Assembly (NCBI GenBank): GCA_028288675.1
Contig: JAQBNG010000201.1
Coordinates: forward strand, 1 to 44,013
From: Flavisolibacter sp.
Lineage (GTDB): Bacteria; Bacteroidota; Bacteroidia; Chitinophagales; Chitinophagaceae
DNA length: 44,013 nucleotides
Direction: 5' to 3'
Shown: positions 8,683 to 17,455 of the stretch, one piece after another
How positions within the stretch are numbered: the first letter of the stretch is position 1
Layout of the letters: every line of letters begins with the position of its first letter
Notes under the pieces: model-generated
The model's input: only the letters and a program-made list of their open reading frames with translations
Database searches by the model: none
Told to the model about the DNA's origin: nothing
Translations under genes and position numbers: made by a program

Positions 8683-9633
8683 TTACACGTTTTTGATTCG
8701 CGTAAGTTTATAAGGATATGTTTTCTTTGATTTCCATTGGCACACATAAATATTACCCTCGTCATCTACGCACACGTCATGCGGATGAATAAAAATTTTT
8801 TCCTCTTGCTGCTGTGGAAGAAGTTTGTTGTCAAGGTATAAAGGTGCCGTGCCGCCGGGTGTGGAAACCACCCTGTTTTGCCCATCTAAAATGGTGATAA
8901 AGCCCGATGCTTCGTTGGTGTTAAACCCGGAACGAAATACCGCTGCATAAACATAGTGGTCTTTAATAACAGGACGGCAAACAAAAGAGCCGGGCAGCGA
9001 AATAGTTTCCAGATATATGCCTTCAAGTGAAAACCTCTTAAAAGCATTATCATTTCTAGAAGTAAGCAATAAGGTGGGCCTGCCCTCTCCTCTCCCGTCT
9101 ATTGCAATGCCGTGCACACAATTAAATTGTTCTTCCTTATCGCCGCTACCACCCCAATGCCGTATGTATTTCCCCTTGCTGTCGTACTGAATTACATATT
9201 GAAGCCCGTAGCCATCTGTTATATAAATATCACCATTGGAGGTTACAGCAGTTTCTGTTGGTAAGTATAAACTTTCATCGGTATAACAGCCAGTTTCTAC
9301 CGGATAATTTAGTACCATCATCTCCTCTCCGTCCAAGGTGGTTTTAATTACCTGGTGGCGTTCGTGATCAGTGATTAATAAATACTCAACATCCTTTTCT
9401 TTGAAGAGAGACAAGCCATGAGCACCAGGATAAGTAGTGCCCCAGGCAGAGAGTAAATTGCCTTCCAAATCAAAAACTAAAATATTATTACGAGTATCAT
9501 TTGTAAGTACGTAAAGCCGGTTCATGGAATCAATTACCATTTCATGGCAATCGTTTACAGGGTACTTGTCAGCATCAATTTTAGCCCAATTTTTATCTAC
9601 CGAATATTGATGCTGATGATGGCCAGTTATCAT
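8683..9633 (-). CDS. NHL-type six-bladed beta-propeller protein, cytoplasmic
   Basis: A 316-residue protein without a signal peptide. It has repeated NHL-like blades such as NDCHEMVIDSMNRLYVL, LPTETAVTSNGDIYITDG, CVHGIAIDGRGEG and HPHDVCVDDEGNIYVCQW, each with the H/E-x-x-[VA]-x-[D/S]-x-x-[GD]-x-[IL]-Y pattern. Family members include the lyase domain of peptidylglycine amidating enzyme and SMP-30-type lactonases, so an enzymatic role (lactonase or lyase) is possible; a sensor or binding role cannot be excluded. It follows the dioxygenase gene by 24 bp in operon 1. The pairing with a PhyH-type dioxygenase suggests it may act on the product of a hydroxylation, which is inference. Confidence 0.75.
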   Translation of the reverse strand: MITGHHQHQYSVDKNWAKIDADKYPVNDCHEMVIDSMNRLYVLTNDTRNNILVFDLEGNLLSAWGTTYPGAHGLSLFKEKDVEYLLITDHERHQVIKTTLDGEEMMVLNYPVETGCYTDESLYLPTETAVTSNGDIYITDGYGLQYVIQYDSKGKYIRHWGGSGDKEEQFNCVHGIAIDGRGEGRPTLLLTSRNDNAFKRFSLEGIYLETISLPGSFVCRPVIKDHYVYAAVFRSGFNTNEASGFITILDGQNRVVSTPGGTAPLYLDNKLLPQQQEEKIFIHPHDVCVDDEGNIYVCQWKSKKTYPYKLTRIKNV

Positions 9634-9657
9634 AGTTGTTATTGATACTCTTTTTAT

Positions 9658-10413
9658 TTATACGGTTGCCAGTTGGGCCTTCAATGCAGTTGCATATGCT
9701 TCCCGTGCTTCAAGGTCCGGCTGCGCTGATGCCCCAAAATAAATTAACCCCAATGCCTTGCGGGAACGAAACGATGATGTATTGGCATTAGCCGAATGGA
9801 TAGTCATGCAATGATGAATCAACACATCACCAGGATTAGCTGGACAAGCTATCACATTCGCCTCATCTTCAGGGGTGCCATAGTCGGTTATAGATTGTGA
9901 AAACCCGATAGTTTGCGTACGACCATGTGGACGCATGCCTTTTGTATGTGATCCAGCCACGTAGCTTACGTAGCCATTTTCTTCATCAATATTTTCAAGC
10001 GCAATCCAAACCGTAACCGCCTGCCTTGGTTTAATATTAAAATAGTAGGCATCCTGATGCGGCGGCGTGAATTTACCAATACGGGGAGGCTTATTAAAGT
10101 ATTCTACGTTCTTTCCTATAACTTTCTCATTGAGCAGTGCTGCTGCTAGCTTTTCGATCTCGCTGTTCACCATTAATTCATTAAAAAATGCATTATGAAG
10201 CTCCAGATCTTGTAGCTGCTTCAAGGTTTCAGGGTTGTCTTTTTCTTCGTAAATAACTTTGTTTGATGGCAATCCAGGTACTACTTCAGCAATAAATTTA
10301 GTCAACTCCTTATTCATTTCTTCCACCTGCTTGTCACTAAAAAAAGCAGGTAAAAATAAAAAGCCATCCTGTTGAAAAGTAGCTTTCAAGTCATGTACTT
10401 TACCACTGTCCAT
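9658..10413 (-). CDS. Phytanoyl-CoA dioxygenase (PhyH)-family Fe(II)/2-oxoglutarate oxygenase
   Basis: A 251-residue cytoplasmic oxygenase. The facial triad is visible as H119-x-D121 in PPHQDAYYF and the distal H206 in MTIHSAN, with R216/R218 in SFRSRK placed to bind 2-oxoglutarate. Length and motif spacing match bacterial PhyH proteins, which hydroxylate small molecules and often trigger loss of an oxidised group; many do not act on CoA esters. It is the first gene of operon 1 and begins 71 bp after the -7 box of promoter A, so it is expected to be expressed with the rest of the regulon. A dioxygenase inside a glycan-utilisation locus is unusual and points to an alkylated or otherwise modified substrate. 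Confidence 0.88.
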   Translation of the reverse strand: MDSGKVHDLKATFQQDGFLFLPAFFSDKQVEEMNKELTKFIAEVVPGLPSNKVIYEEKDNPETLKQLQDLELHNAFFNELMVNSEIEKLAAALLNEKVIGKNVEYFNKPPRIGKFTPPHQDAYYFNIKPRQAVTVWIALENIDEENGYVSYVAGSHTKGMRPHGRTQTIGFSQSITDYGTPEDEANVIACPANPGDVLIHHCMTIHSANANTSSFRSRKALGLIYFGASAQPDLEAREAYATALKAQLATV

Positions 10414-10483
10414 AAATTCTTGATTAAAATGTTCAATAATAAATTAATTAGCTGTCTGATGATTGGGTAATGACCTTGCATAA

Positions 10484-10543
10484 CAAATATACCAGACATG
10501 GACAGGGGTGGTTGCTACTTTCTATTACATTTATGATACTATC
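10484..10543 (-). promoter_or_regulatory. Promoter/operator A (operon 1)
   Basis: On the minus strand: element 1 GATAGTATC (10543-10535), conserved spacer ATAAATGTAA, element 2 AGTAGCAAC (10519-10511), then the -7 box TATATTTG (10491-10484). The spacing is 24 bp between elements and 28 bp from element 2 to the -7 box, the same as in promoters B to E. No separate -33 TTTG is seen; element 2 overlaps that position, as expected for an activator-dependent promoter. Confidence 0.8.
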
Positions 10544-10556
10544 TTTCAATAGAAAG

Positions 10557-10570
10557 GCCTTATAAAAGGC
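10557..10570 (-). terminator. Probable terminator of operon 2
   Basis: Directly after the stop of the CBM9-like gene, the minus strand has a 5-bp inverted repeat (GCCTT, loop TTAT, AAGGC) followed by the pyrimidine-rich run CTTTCTATT. It separates operon 2 from promoter A, so its position suits a terminator although the stem is short. Confidence 0.4.
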
Positions 10571-10578
10571 GGACTTTT

Positions 10579-11247
10579 TCATATGAACATTTTTCCAAAA
10601 TAGGCAGGCTGATGAAAATCACGAATAGGATTGGGTATTGGGTTCCAAGCTAAGTAATGAGGCTCTAAAAGAGCATCACCACATTTATAGAAATTCACTT
10701 TGTAATAGTTGGCTGTAAACTGGCAAATGTTATTGAAACAAAAAACGGGTGGTGTTAAAACAAGTGTGAGCTCCCACAGAAAAGAGTTTGTTACGGGTGA
10801 AATTTTTTTCCACGTCACCCAGCGGTTAATAGAACAAATAGTTTCATCCGATAATTTTTTACGATTATTCCTGTCACTACCAAATGAAGCTAAACAAGTT
10901 CCCAAACTATTAAATTCAAAATTATAATACCCTCCGCTGTCATCCACTGCAATAAAAATTTCGACGCAGCTATCTTTAAAAACGGGGTCATTGGTTTGGC
11001 GATATACGGCTTGGTGAAACGCTTCACTTACATAAAATTTTACGAACAAAGCGGCTTCATTACAAGCTACCGTAAAACTTACTTCAGGCACATTGCTTAA
11101 TTCATCCCAGCAAATTTCTTTTATAGGATGTTTTGCCAATCTATCTAAGATCTCTGTGATTAAACTTTGGTTTGTAACATCAGGCATTGGCAGACGAACC
11201 GCTATTAGTTCCTTTGCCTTAAACTTTGTTTCTTGTACGTCTCTCAT
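10579..11247 (-). CDS. CBM9-like carbohydrate-binding domain protein
   Basis: A 222-residue protein matching the family 9 carbohydrate-binding fold found in Bacteroidota. After a segment ICWDELSNVPEVSFTVACNEAALFVKFYV it shows the typical DPVFKDSCVEIFIAVDDSGGYYNFEFNSLGTCLASFG region (rough residues 87-123) and a closing W-N-P-I...FHQPAYFGKMFI motif. No catalytic domain is attached. It has no recognisable signal peptide, although its fold usually works outside the cytoplasm. The ATG overlaps the GH20 stop codon by 4 bp (ATGA), so its translation is coupled to GH20. It is the last gene of operon 2 and probably recognises the same glycan or its fragments. Confidence 0.75.
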   Translation of the reverse strand: MRDVQETKFKAKELIAVRLPMPDVTNQSLITEILDRLAKHPIKEICWDELSNVPEVSFTVACNEAALFVKFYVSEAFHQAVYRQTNDPVFKDSCVEIFIAVDDSGGYYNFEFNSLGTCLASFGSDRNNRKKLSDETICSINRWVTWKKISPVTNSFLWELTLVLTPPVFCFNNICQFTANYYKVNFYKCGDALLEPHYLAWNPIPNPIRDFHQPAYFGKMFI

Positions 11248-12821
11248 TTTGCAGGGGTTAAAAGTGATGATCTCGTTTTAGTTACCCTGTTGTATAGCAC
11301 TTTAATATGCTGGCTCCGGACCATGTTTTCGTTTTGAAGCTCCTCCTCATAAAAAGTACTTCTATTTAGTGCTATAAAGCGTTTATCCAAATCTGCAGAC
11401 TTTGCCAGTATTCTTTTAAGCTTTAATGCTATTGCTTCATAGTCTGCAGTCGTCACGGTAGTTTCATTTAACTGATTTTCTACCAAATACGTTTCCAAGT
11501 ATTGTATTCTAATGTCTGCCATCAACTGAAAATGCGCATATTCCTCCGCTCCTTTTGTAGGTTTTAATTGGCGCAATGTTTTAGCCGCCATTACCGTACT
11601 ATCCAATACCTGCTGCACCGTTAGTGGATAGGGCGAAACTACTTTACCCTGCCTGATTTCGTAGTCGCAAACACTGATCGAAGCCCATAATTTTTTTGCT
11701 TCGACGGGTGTAAAGCCAAAGGTTTTTTGTGCATAGCGTTGTACAAATTCAAAAGTATTTAGGGCCGTATTCAACTGCAAACTTTCAAAAAATGCCTGCA
11801 GCGAAATGTTGTAGCCCGTAAAAGGATAGCGGTGTCCCCTTGGGTAAATTTCAATTATATCAAACGCACTATTAAATACAGGGTTGAATGTACCGTTAGT
11901 GGACCACGAGGTTAATACCATACCAGTGTAACCAATCTTTCTGGCCGTAGGTATAAAGTCTCTTAAATTATTAAAATGCAGATTCCATTGGGATAGATAA
12001 TAATTGTCAAATCCCGACCGAATAGCCGGTGCACCCCAAATTTCATAACCGCTTTTTAATAAATTATCCAGGTTGCCAAATTGGTTCAGGTTCCACCCGT
12101 AATTCCAATCAATAAACACCGTTTCTTTTGGTAATAGCTTTATGGCTTCGGGATGTTTTAAAGCAATATCCGCCCATAATACCGGTCGCTTACCAAGGCT
12201 GATTACTATGTCGCAAAGCATTTTTATATGATCGATATAAAGTTTTGACAAGCCCACTTCAGCCGCTTTCTTCTTGCACTTTTCGCAGTGCCCAAGCAGA
12301 TAGGTTTCATCGCCACCAATATGGAAATATTTCGAAGGATGTGTAGCGGCAAGCTCTTTAAATAAGTCGTTAAAGAGCAGTTTATTACCTTCTTCCTCAA
12401 CAGGGCAAACCTGCGAAAAATCCTTTGCATCCTCTCTAATGGATGCGAACCGGTAATTACGCAAAATATATTCAACATGCCCAAAGCTTTGCTGCAAGGG
12501 AATTACATCCATCCCAAGGTTTTTGCAAAAAAGAAGGAATGAGGTTATCTCCTCCTTTGTGTAAGAATACTGATTGGCTATAACCGGATATTTCTGAAAT
12601 GGAAAGGTGGCTTCCCATTCCATAATAAGCGTATTAATGCCATTGGCTTTAAGTTTTTGAACAAAGGCTTTAAGTGCAGGCATTTTTATAACCTGCATCC
12701 GTAGGTCAACATGATAGCCTTTCACCCCAAAATCTTTAGACACTGCTGTATTCGTTTGTGCGATTGAAACACCAAAACACAAAAGGTACCCGGTTAAAAT
12801 AAGCGATACAATTTTTTTCAT
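11244..12821 (-). CDS. GH20 beta-N-acetylhexosaminidase-like glycoside hydrolase
   Basis: A 525-residue periplasmic enzyme with a signal peptide ending near VSIAQ. The GH20 barrel starts around residue 33 (KGYHVDLRMQVIKM) and shows IPLQQSFGHVEYILR (108-121) and the catalytic pair D171-E172 in FHIGGDETYLLGHCEKC. In this family the Asp stabilises the substrate acetamido group and the Glu is the acid. The usual N-terminal GH20b domain is absent, as in other compact bacterial members, and about 170 residues after the barrel are helical. Its expected action is removal of terminal GlcNAc or GalNAc. It lies in operon 2, 54 bp after the transporter gene and overlapping the CBM9-like gene. Substrate linkage cannot be read from sequence. 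Confidence 0.88.
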   Translation of the reverse strand: MKKIVSLILTGYLLCFGVSIAQTNTAVSKDFGVKGYHVDLRMQVIKMPALKAFVQKLKANGINTLIMEWEATFPFQKYPVIANQYSYTKEEITSFLLFCKNLGMDVIPLQQSFGHVEYILRNYRFASIREDAKDFSQVCPVEEEGNKLLFNDLFKELAATHPSKYFHIGGDETYLLGHCEKCKKKAAEVGLSKLYIDHIKMLCDIVISLGKRPVLWADIALKHPEAIKLLPKETVFIDWNYGWNLNQFGNLDNLLKSGYEIWGAPAIRSGFDNYYLSQWNLHFNNLRDFIPTARKIGYTGMVLTSWSTNGTFNPVFNSAFDIIEIYPRGHRYPFTGYNISLQAFFESLQLNTALNTFEFVQRYAQKTFGFTPVEAKKLWASISVCDYEIRQGKVVSPYPLTVQQVLDSTVMAAKTLRQLKPTKGAEEYAHFQLMADIRIQYLETYLVENQLNETTVTTADYEAIALKLKRILAKSADLDKRFIALNRSTFYEEELQNENMVRSQHIKVLYNRVTKTRSSLLTPAK

Positions 12822-12875
12822 TTTCTTTTTTTGTAAGAGTAGCTAAATGTTTAGTACTGATTGTGCAACCAATCA

Positions 12876-14216
12876 TTATTGTAATTGGGAATCAAGGGCG
12901 AGCTTTTTGGTACGCCAGGAACGGAGCTTATGCCCGTACCAGGCATAAAAAAACAAATAAGAGTAGCAGGGAACAAGTACCCAATATCCAAGCCTTACAG
13001 AATGTCTGTCTGCAAAATACCCGTACAAAAGCGGCAAAATAGCGTTGCCGCACAAACCCATTATTAACAGCGAGGCCCCCTTTTTAGTATACCTGCCCAA
13101 ACCATCTAGCGCCAATGGCCAAATGCCTGCCCATATTAATGAATTCGCAAGGCCTAGCCCGACTATAAACCATATTGAAATATCGGTGTGATGGCCCAGT
13201 ACTGTTACACTTCCATGAGTGAAAATGATTAGAAAGCTAAAGAGCAAACCTAAGAGAGTGCAACATCTTAATGCGGTAACCTGACTAAGGAATTTAGGTA
13301 TAGTGGCAATGCCTGTAAGGTATCCACAGATAGTGGCAAATAATATATAGGAAGGAAACACTTTGGCTTCTAACAAACTAATGCCCATAGATCCTGCATA
13401 CCCAATTACAGTATCTATTGCAATCACCTGCGAACCTACGTGCAGAAATATAGCCAGTGCCCCTAAAACAAGATGGGGAAATTGTAAAATATTTTTCTTC
13501 CCGGAATTAACTACTGCTGTTTGTTCATCTTCTTTGCTTGTGTCTATTTCAGGCAATTTTGAAAAGCGCACAAATAAACCCAAACAAAACAAAATGGCGC
13601 TAACAATAGCATAAGGCATTACCACCCGTCGTATTAGTTCATTTAAAGCATCAGATTTTTGGGAAGAAGACAGAAGCGGCAGTTGCTTAAATAATGCACT
13701 ATCAGAAACTTTTAAAACCACAGCAGCAAATAATAATGGAGCCAGTATGCCTGCCGCTTTATTACAGATTCCCATTATGCTGATGCGGCGTGCGGCGCTT
13801 TCTTTTGGGCCTAATATAGTAACATACGGATTGGCGGCTGTTTGTAATATAGCCAACCCGGTGCCAAGTGTAAATAAGCCTAAAAGGAAAAGCACATACG
13901 TTCTTGACAAAGCAGCGGGAACAAAAATGAGAGCGCCTGCAGACATTACAAAAAACCCAATCATCATACCTCTTTTAAAACCAATTTTTTCGAGAAGGTA
14001 TGAGGCTGGCAAAGACATAATAAGGTAAGCGATATAAAAAGCAAAGGCTACCAGGTAGGATTGAAAATTAGTAAGCTCGCAGGCTATTTTGAAATAGGGT
14101 ATCAATATAGCATTGATCCAGGTAACAAACCCGAATACAAAAAACAATATGGCAATAATTGACAACGAACTGTTGGTGTTACGCGAAGAGAGTAGTGTGG
14201 TATTGTTGGCTGTCAT
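12876..14216 (-). CDS. FucP/NagP-type sugar:proton symporter (MFS)
   Basis: A 446-residue membrane protein with about twelve hydrophobic segments. It shows family marks of the FucP/GluP/NagP group: FGFVTWINAILIPYFK in helix 1, ANPYVTILGPKESAARRI after helix 4, and LANSLIWAGIWPLALDGLGRYTKKG late in the protein. Members import L-fucose, glucose/galactose or N-acetylglucosamine. Lying between NagA and a GH20 enzyme, it most likely imports the amino sugar released in the periplasm. It starts 9 bp after nagA. Just past its stop is a 6-bp hairpin (TGATTG/CAATCA, 12858-12875) in the gap before GH20 that might tune downstream expression. No sugar kinase is found near it. Confidence 0.85.
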   Translation of the reverse strand: MTANNTTLLSSRNTNSSLSIIAILFFVFGFVTWINAILIPYFKIACELTNFQSYLVAFAFYIAYLIMSLPASYLLEKIGFKRGMMIGFFVMSAGALIFVPAALSRTYVLFLLGLFTLGTGLAILQTAANPYVTILGPKESAARRISIMGICNKAAGILAPLLFAAVVLKVSDSALFKQLPLLSSSQKSDALNELIRRVVMPYAIVSAILFCLGLFVRFSKLPEIDTSKEDEQTAVVNSGKKNILQFPHLVLGALAIFLHVGSQVIAIDTVIGYAGSMGISLLEAKVFPSYILFATICGYLTGIATIPKFLSQVTALRCCTLLGLLFSFLIIFTHGSVTVLGHHTDISIWFIVGLGLANSLIWAGIWPLALDGLGRYTKKGASLLIMGLCGNAILPLLYGYFADRHSVRLGYWVLVPCYSYLFFYAWYGHKLRSWRTKKLALDSQLQ

Positions 14217-14225
14217 TTATTTGTT

Positions 14226-15389
14226 TTATTCAGGATGGCAAGAGTACACTTTCAGTCCATTTTTATAGGTTGCTGAAACGGTAAGCTGCTTATCCTTATA
14301 TCTAAAAAGTACGAGGTCAGCCAGGCTGCCTGGAGCTAAACCAATTTGGTGAGGTTTACTTAAAAAACGGTTTGGATTAAGTGATGCCATATCCCACGCA
14401 TCCCCCAAACTAAAAAGACTTTGCTGATATAAATTCTGGACACCTTTAAGCAGTGTTTGCCCTGATCCGGCTAAAGTGGAAGGCTTGTCTTTCAGATGTA
14501 ATTTACCAGCAGCGGTTAGTACCACATTTCCACCTACAGATGTTTCATAATTGCCTGGCGGCATTCCCGCAAGACTCACACAATCACTTACAAGTATAGT
14601 ATTGTCCCCTTTTACTTTTGCTATTATTTTCATCACCGAAGCGGGTAAATGAAAACCATCGCCAATAAAGCAGGCATGAAGGCGATCATCTGCCAACTGA
14701 TCCCAAATGTAATTTGGATGCCGCGGTAATACAGCATGAGTTGCGTTTCCGAGATGTGTTGACAATGTAGCACCTGCTTCTACTACATCAGCAATCTGTT
14801 TAGCACTTGCGGCTGTATGGCCAATTGAAACAACAATGCCCAAGGACACACATTTCCTAGTAAACGCAGGCGCCTCAGGCCATTCCGGTGAAAGTGTAAT
14901 TATTTTGATCCTTTCGCCCGATGCATTATAAAACTCTTCAAAAAGGTTCCAATCAGGCGCTTGCACAAATTGTTTATCATGTGCACCAACCGGTCCTTCT
15001 TCAAGCGATATGAACGGACCCTCTAAGTGGATGCCGCCAATAGAACTGTTTACCATTCCGGACTCAAGACAGGCCTTATCTATATTGCGTAAACAAGAAA
15101 TAAAATTTTTATAGCTGTTTGTTATAACAGTAGGATAGTACAAGGTGATCCCCTGGCCAAATAATAAAGAAGTGATGGCAACAACATCTTGTGTGGTTAA
15201 AAAAATCCTGTTGAAATCTACACCCTTAAAGCCATTTATCTGCAGATCAACTAAACCCGGTGCTATATAAGGTAGGTCTTGATTGTTGCTCCCTGCCAAT
15301 GAAGCAATATCACTAATGAAGCCCTTTTCTATTACAACTTTTATAGGCTGCCCCGAACGATAATGTATTCCTTCAATGGTCTGCATCAT
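14226..15389 (-). CDS. nagA: N-acetylglucosamine-6-phosphate deacetylase
   Basis: A 387-residue cytoplasmic amidohydrolase of the NagA family, which removes acetate from GlcNAc-6-phosphate. Visible marks are APGLVDLQINGFKGVDFN (43-60, with Q-x-N in place of H-x-H as in E. coli NagA), metal ligand E123 in HLEGPFIS, H191 in SIGHT, H212 in STHLGNATHAV, and the catalytic Asp269 in LVSDCVSLAG. The usual THLFNAM motif reads THLGNAT here, a small departure near the metal site. It overlaps the upstream nagB-like gene by 17 bp, so the two are translated together in operon 2. A second ATG three bases downstream could also be the start. A related N-acyl amino-sugar phosphate remains possible as substrate. 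Confidence 0.88.
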   Translation of the reverse strand: MMQTIEGIHYRSGQPIKVVIEKGFISDIASLAGSNNQDLPYIAPGLVDLQINGFKGVDFNRIFLTTQDVVAITSLLFGQGITLYYPTVITNSYKNFISCLRNIDKACLESGMVNSSIGGIHLEGPFISLEEGPVGAHDKQFVQAPDWNLFEEFYNASGERIKIITLSPEWPEAPAFTRKCVSLGIVVSIGHTAASAKQIADVVEAGATLSTHLGNATHAVLPRHPNYIWDQLADDRLHACFIGDGFHLPASVMKIIAKVKGDNTILVSDCVSLAGMPPGNYETSVGGNVVLTAAGKLHLKDKPSTLAGSGQTLLKGVQNLYQQSLFSLGDAWDMASLNPNRFLSKPHQIGLAPGSLADLVLFRYKDKQLTVSATYKNGLKVYSCHPE

Positions 15390-16167
15390 TAAATCGTTTT
15401 AATGGCATTTGACTGTATGCTTCTTTATCGGTGTACATCATACAATTGGGATGACGGCGCAAAATGGATGCAGGACAGGCTGTTGTGACATCGCCTGTCA
15501 GCATATTTTTCACTGCAGTGCTTTTTCTGTTTCCCGGAACAGTACAGAATAAATACTTACCCGATAGCAAGATCGGAATGGTGAGTGTCAGCGCCTCTTT
15601 TGGAACTTCTTCTAAGCGAGCAAAGCATCCGTCATTAACCTGCTGTTGCCGACAAACTTCGTCTAGTGTGACAACTTTTATTATTTCAGTGTCATCAAAT
15701 TTCGCATCCGGGGGGTCGTTAAAAGCAAGATGCCCGTTTTCTCCAATACCAAGGCAAACAATATCTAAAGTTGCCTGCTGTAATTGAGTTTTATAACTCA
15801 ATCGTGCGGCTTCTTGTCCTTCCGTATCATCAATCAGATGTACACGTCGTGGGGCTACTTTTTGAAAAAGATGCTTTAGTAAAAAAGAGGAAAACCGTTG
15901 TGGCGCACCGGTTGGCAAGCCCATATATTCATCCATGTGAAAAACGTCAATTCGCTGCCAATCAATAGTTGTATCGATTGATAGATGACGAAGTAATTCA
16001 TTTTGAGAAGGTGCAGCAGCAAACACAATACGTACAACATCTTGTTGTTTCAATAATTTTGTTATGCATTCAACAGCATCTTTGCCTGCGGCGGCCCCCA
16101 TTTCTTCACGGGAGAAGAATACCTTAACTTCCAATAAATCAACTTTACTTTTAAGTATAGGGCCCAT
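15373..16167 (-). CDS. Glucosamine-6-phosphate deaminase-like protein with altered active-site acids
   Basis: A 264-residue member of the NagB/6-phosphogluconolactonase superfamily. It has D79 in HMDEYMGL, the equivalent of the proton-transfer Asp72 of E. coli NagB, and the loop GIGENGHLAFNDPP (140-153). By alignment to the E. coli loop NDGHIAFNEP, Asp141 becomes N144, His143 is kept as H146, and Glu148 becomes D151. This ENGHLAFND pattern marks a NagB subgroup distinct from the enteric enzyme. The reaction is likely sugar-phosphate deamination/isomerisation, but substrate or mechanism may differ. It is the first gene of operon 2, starting 60 bp after the -7 box of promoter B, and it overlaps nagA. 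Confidence 0.8.
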   Translation of the reverse strand: MGPILKSKVDLLEVKVFFSREEMGAAAGKDAVECITKLLKQQDVVRIVFAAAPSQNELLRHLSIDTTIDWQRIDVFHMDEYMGLPTGAPQRFSSFLLKHLFQKVAPRRVHLIDDTEGQEAARLSYKTQLQQATLDIVCLGIGENGHLAFNDPPDAKFDDTEIIKVVTLDEVCRQQQVNDGCFARLEEVPKEALTLTIPILLSGKYLFCTVPGNRKSTAVKNMLTGDVTTACPASILRRHPNCMMYTDKEAYSQMPLKRFNDADH

Positions 16168-16226
16168 ATACTGATAGTGTGTTAAGGCTTTAATTAACGA
16201 TTCTATTTTTAAGAAGTAACAGCTAC

Positions 16227-16286
16227 CAAATGTAAATCCTGCGGTGCGGCCGATGTATTACTTTCAGCCACATTTATGGTATTATT
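16227..16286 (-). promoter_or_regulatory. Promoter/operator B (operon 2)
   Basis: On the minus strand: element 1 AATAATACC (16286-16278), spacer ATAAATGTGG, element 2 AGTAATACA (16262-16254), -7 box TACATTTG (16234-16227). Spacing is 24 and 28 bp, as in A, C, D and E. Element 1 begins only 10 bp after the stop of the SGNH gene, so operator and the end of operon 3 nearly touch. Confidence 0.8.
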
Positions 16287-16295
16287 CTTCAAATA

Positions 16296-17423
16296 CTATT
16301 TGGCTAATAGCTTCTGCAACAGTCTGAGATAAGCCATAGCATAACGCAGCATGCCCAAGTCTGTAGGATGAATACCATCAACCATCGTATCCATATCCTG
16401 CTGCAATTCTTTCATCGACAATAAGCTGATTGCCTCCTCACCACGAGATTGTAGAGCAGTGAAAGCCTGACGGTTAATGCGGTTTGCCAGCAAGTGTCCT
16501 GCACGTTTTACCGGATTGATTTCTGCATCGGTATAGCCGAAATGATCCGTTAATACAATTGGCGTTTTTGGATGTTTAGTTCTGATTTGATTTACTGCAT
16601 TGATGATGCGGGTATAAATTTCTGCTTCAGTAAAACTTGCCTTGCCCCCTGCCATGTTAGGTAGACAATCTAGTATAAAAACCTGTGCATCTATTTCATT
16701 TATTAAACCTATTACTTCTTTATCTAACCGGCCGGAACCAGAAAAACCAAGGTTAACAATAGGTAAATTTATTTTACGTGATAGTATAGATGTCCAGGCC
16801 ATACCGGGTCGTGATGCGCAGGCACCTTGCACTATAGAGGTTCCGTACACTACAATAGGCTTGATGTTTCTTGCGGGTAATGGTACAAAATGACTATTAT
16901 CAGGCGTTCCCACTTCCAGCCATTTAACGGCATTATAAAGCGGCAAATACAAGCAGTATTCAATACCGGTTGTAGCATTGCTGTTTACCGGCTTCAAATT
17001 AGTAAAGACATATTCGATAGTGTCTTTAAAAACATATTTACCGGCACACCATAAAAAGTTTCCCTTTGCATCTTTCCCATAGAGATCTATACCGCTTACT
17101 CCAGTGGCTGGCATGTGTGGCATGGCAAGGGGGCCTTCAACTGCATACCGGATGGTAATTTGTGCGGCATTTGTTTGAAACCGTATCACCAGGCCTGCTG
17201 TCTGAGTGGATAGCTTCCAAATTTCCGGCAACACTTCCTGTTCTACCCGTTTTGGTAGACGGTGGTAAGTTGTTATTTCTTCCCCGGTCCAGCCCTGCCC
17301 TTCCGTTGCGTTGAAAGAATTTTTTGCAGGATTCCACCAAGTTAAATTAGCATTGTTCTGTGCCGCTGAAATACTGCTTACCACACTAAATAGCCATACA
17401 ATATTTAATCTTGTCCATTTCAT
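16296..17423 (-). CDS. Secreted GxDLY-SGNH hydrolase (carbohydrate esterase-like)
   Basis: About 375 residues. I prefer the ATG at 17423 over an in-frame GTG two codons earlier; both give a signal peptide ending near ISAAQ. An N-terminal jelly-roll with the GxDLY motif (SGIDLYGKDAKGNFLW, about 110-125) precedes an SGNH/GDSL-like domain: nucleophile Ser196 in VVYGTSIVQG, the Gly block in LGFSGSG, Asn256 in CLPNM, and the Asp349-His352 pair in VDGIHPTDLG. Proteins of this design are esterases that remove acyl groups from sugars in the periplasm. It follows the Asp-box protein gene by 32 bp at the end of operon 3 and may strip ester decorations before the glycosidases act. Confidence 0.82.
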   Translation of the reverse strand: MKWTRLNIVWLFSVVSSISAAQNNANLTWWNPAKNSFNATEGQGWTGEEITTYHRLPKRVEQEVLPEIWKLSTQTAGLVIRFQTNAAQITIRYAVEGPLAMPHMPATGVSGIDLYGKDAKGNFLWCAGKYVFKDTIEYVFTNLKPVNSNATTGIEYCLYLPLYNAVKWLEVGTPDNSHFVPLPARNIKPIVVYGTSIVQGACASRPGMAWTSILSRKINLPIVNLGFSGSGRLDKEVIGLINEIDAQVFILDCLPNMAGGKASFTEAEIYTRIINAVNQIRTKHPKTPIVLTDHFGYTDAEINPVKRAGHLLANRINRQAFTALQSRGEEAISLLSMKELQQDMDTMVDGIHPTDLGMLRYAMAYLRLLQKLLAK

Positions 17424-17455
17424 TTTCACGAACTTATTTAATACTAATAGCTGGT

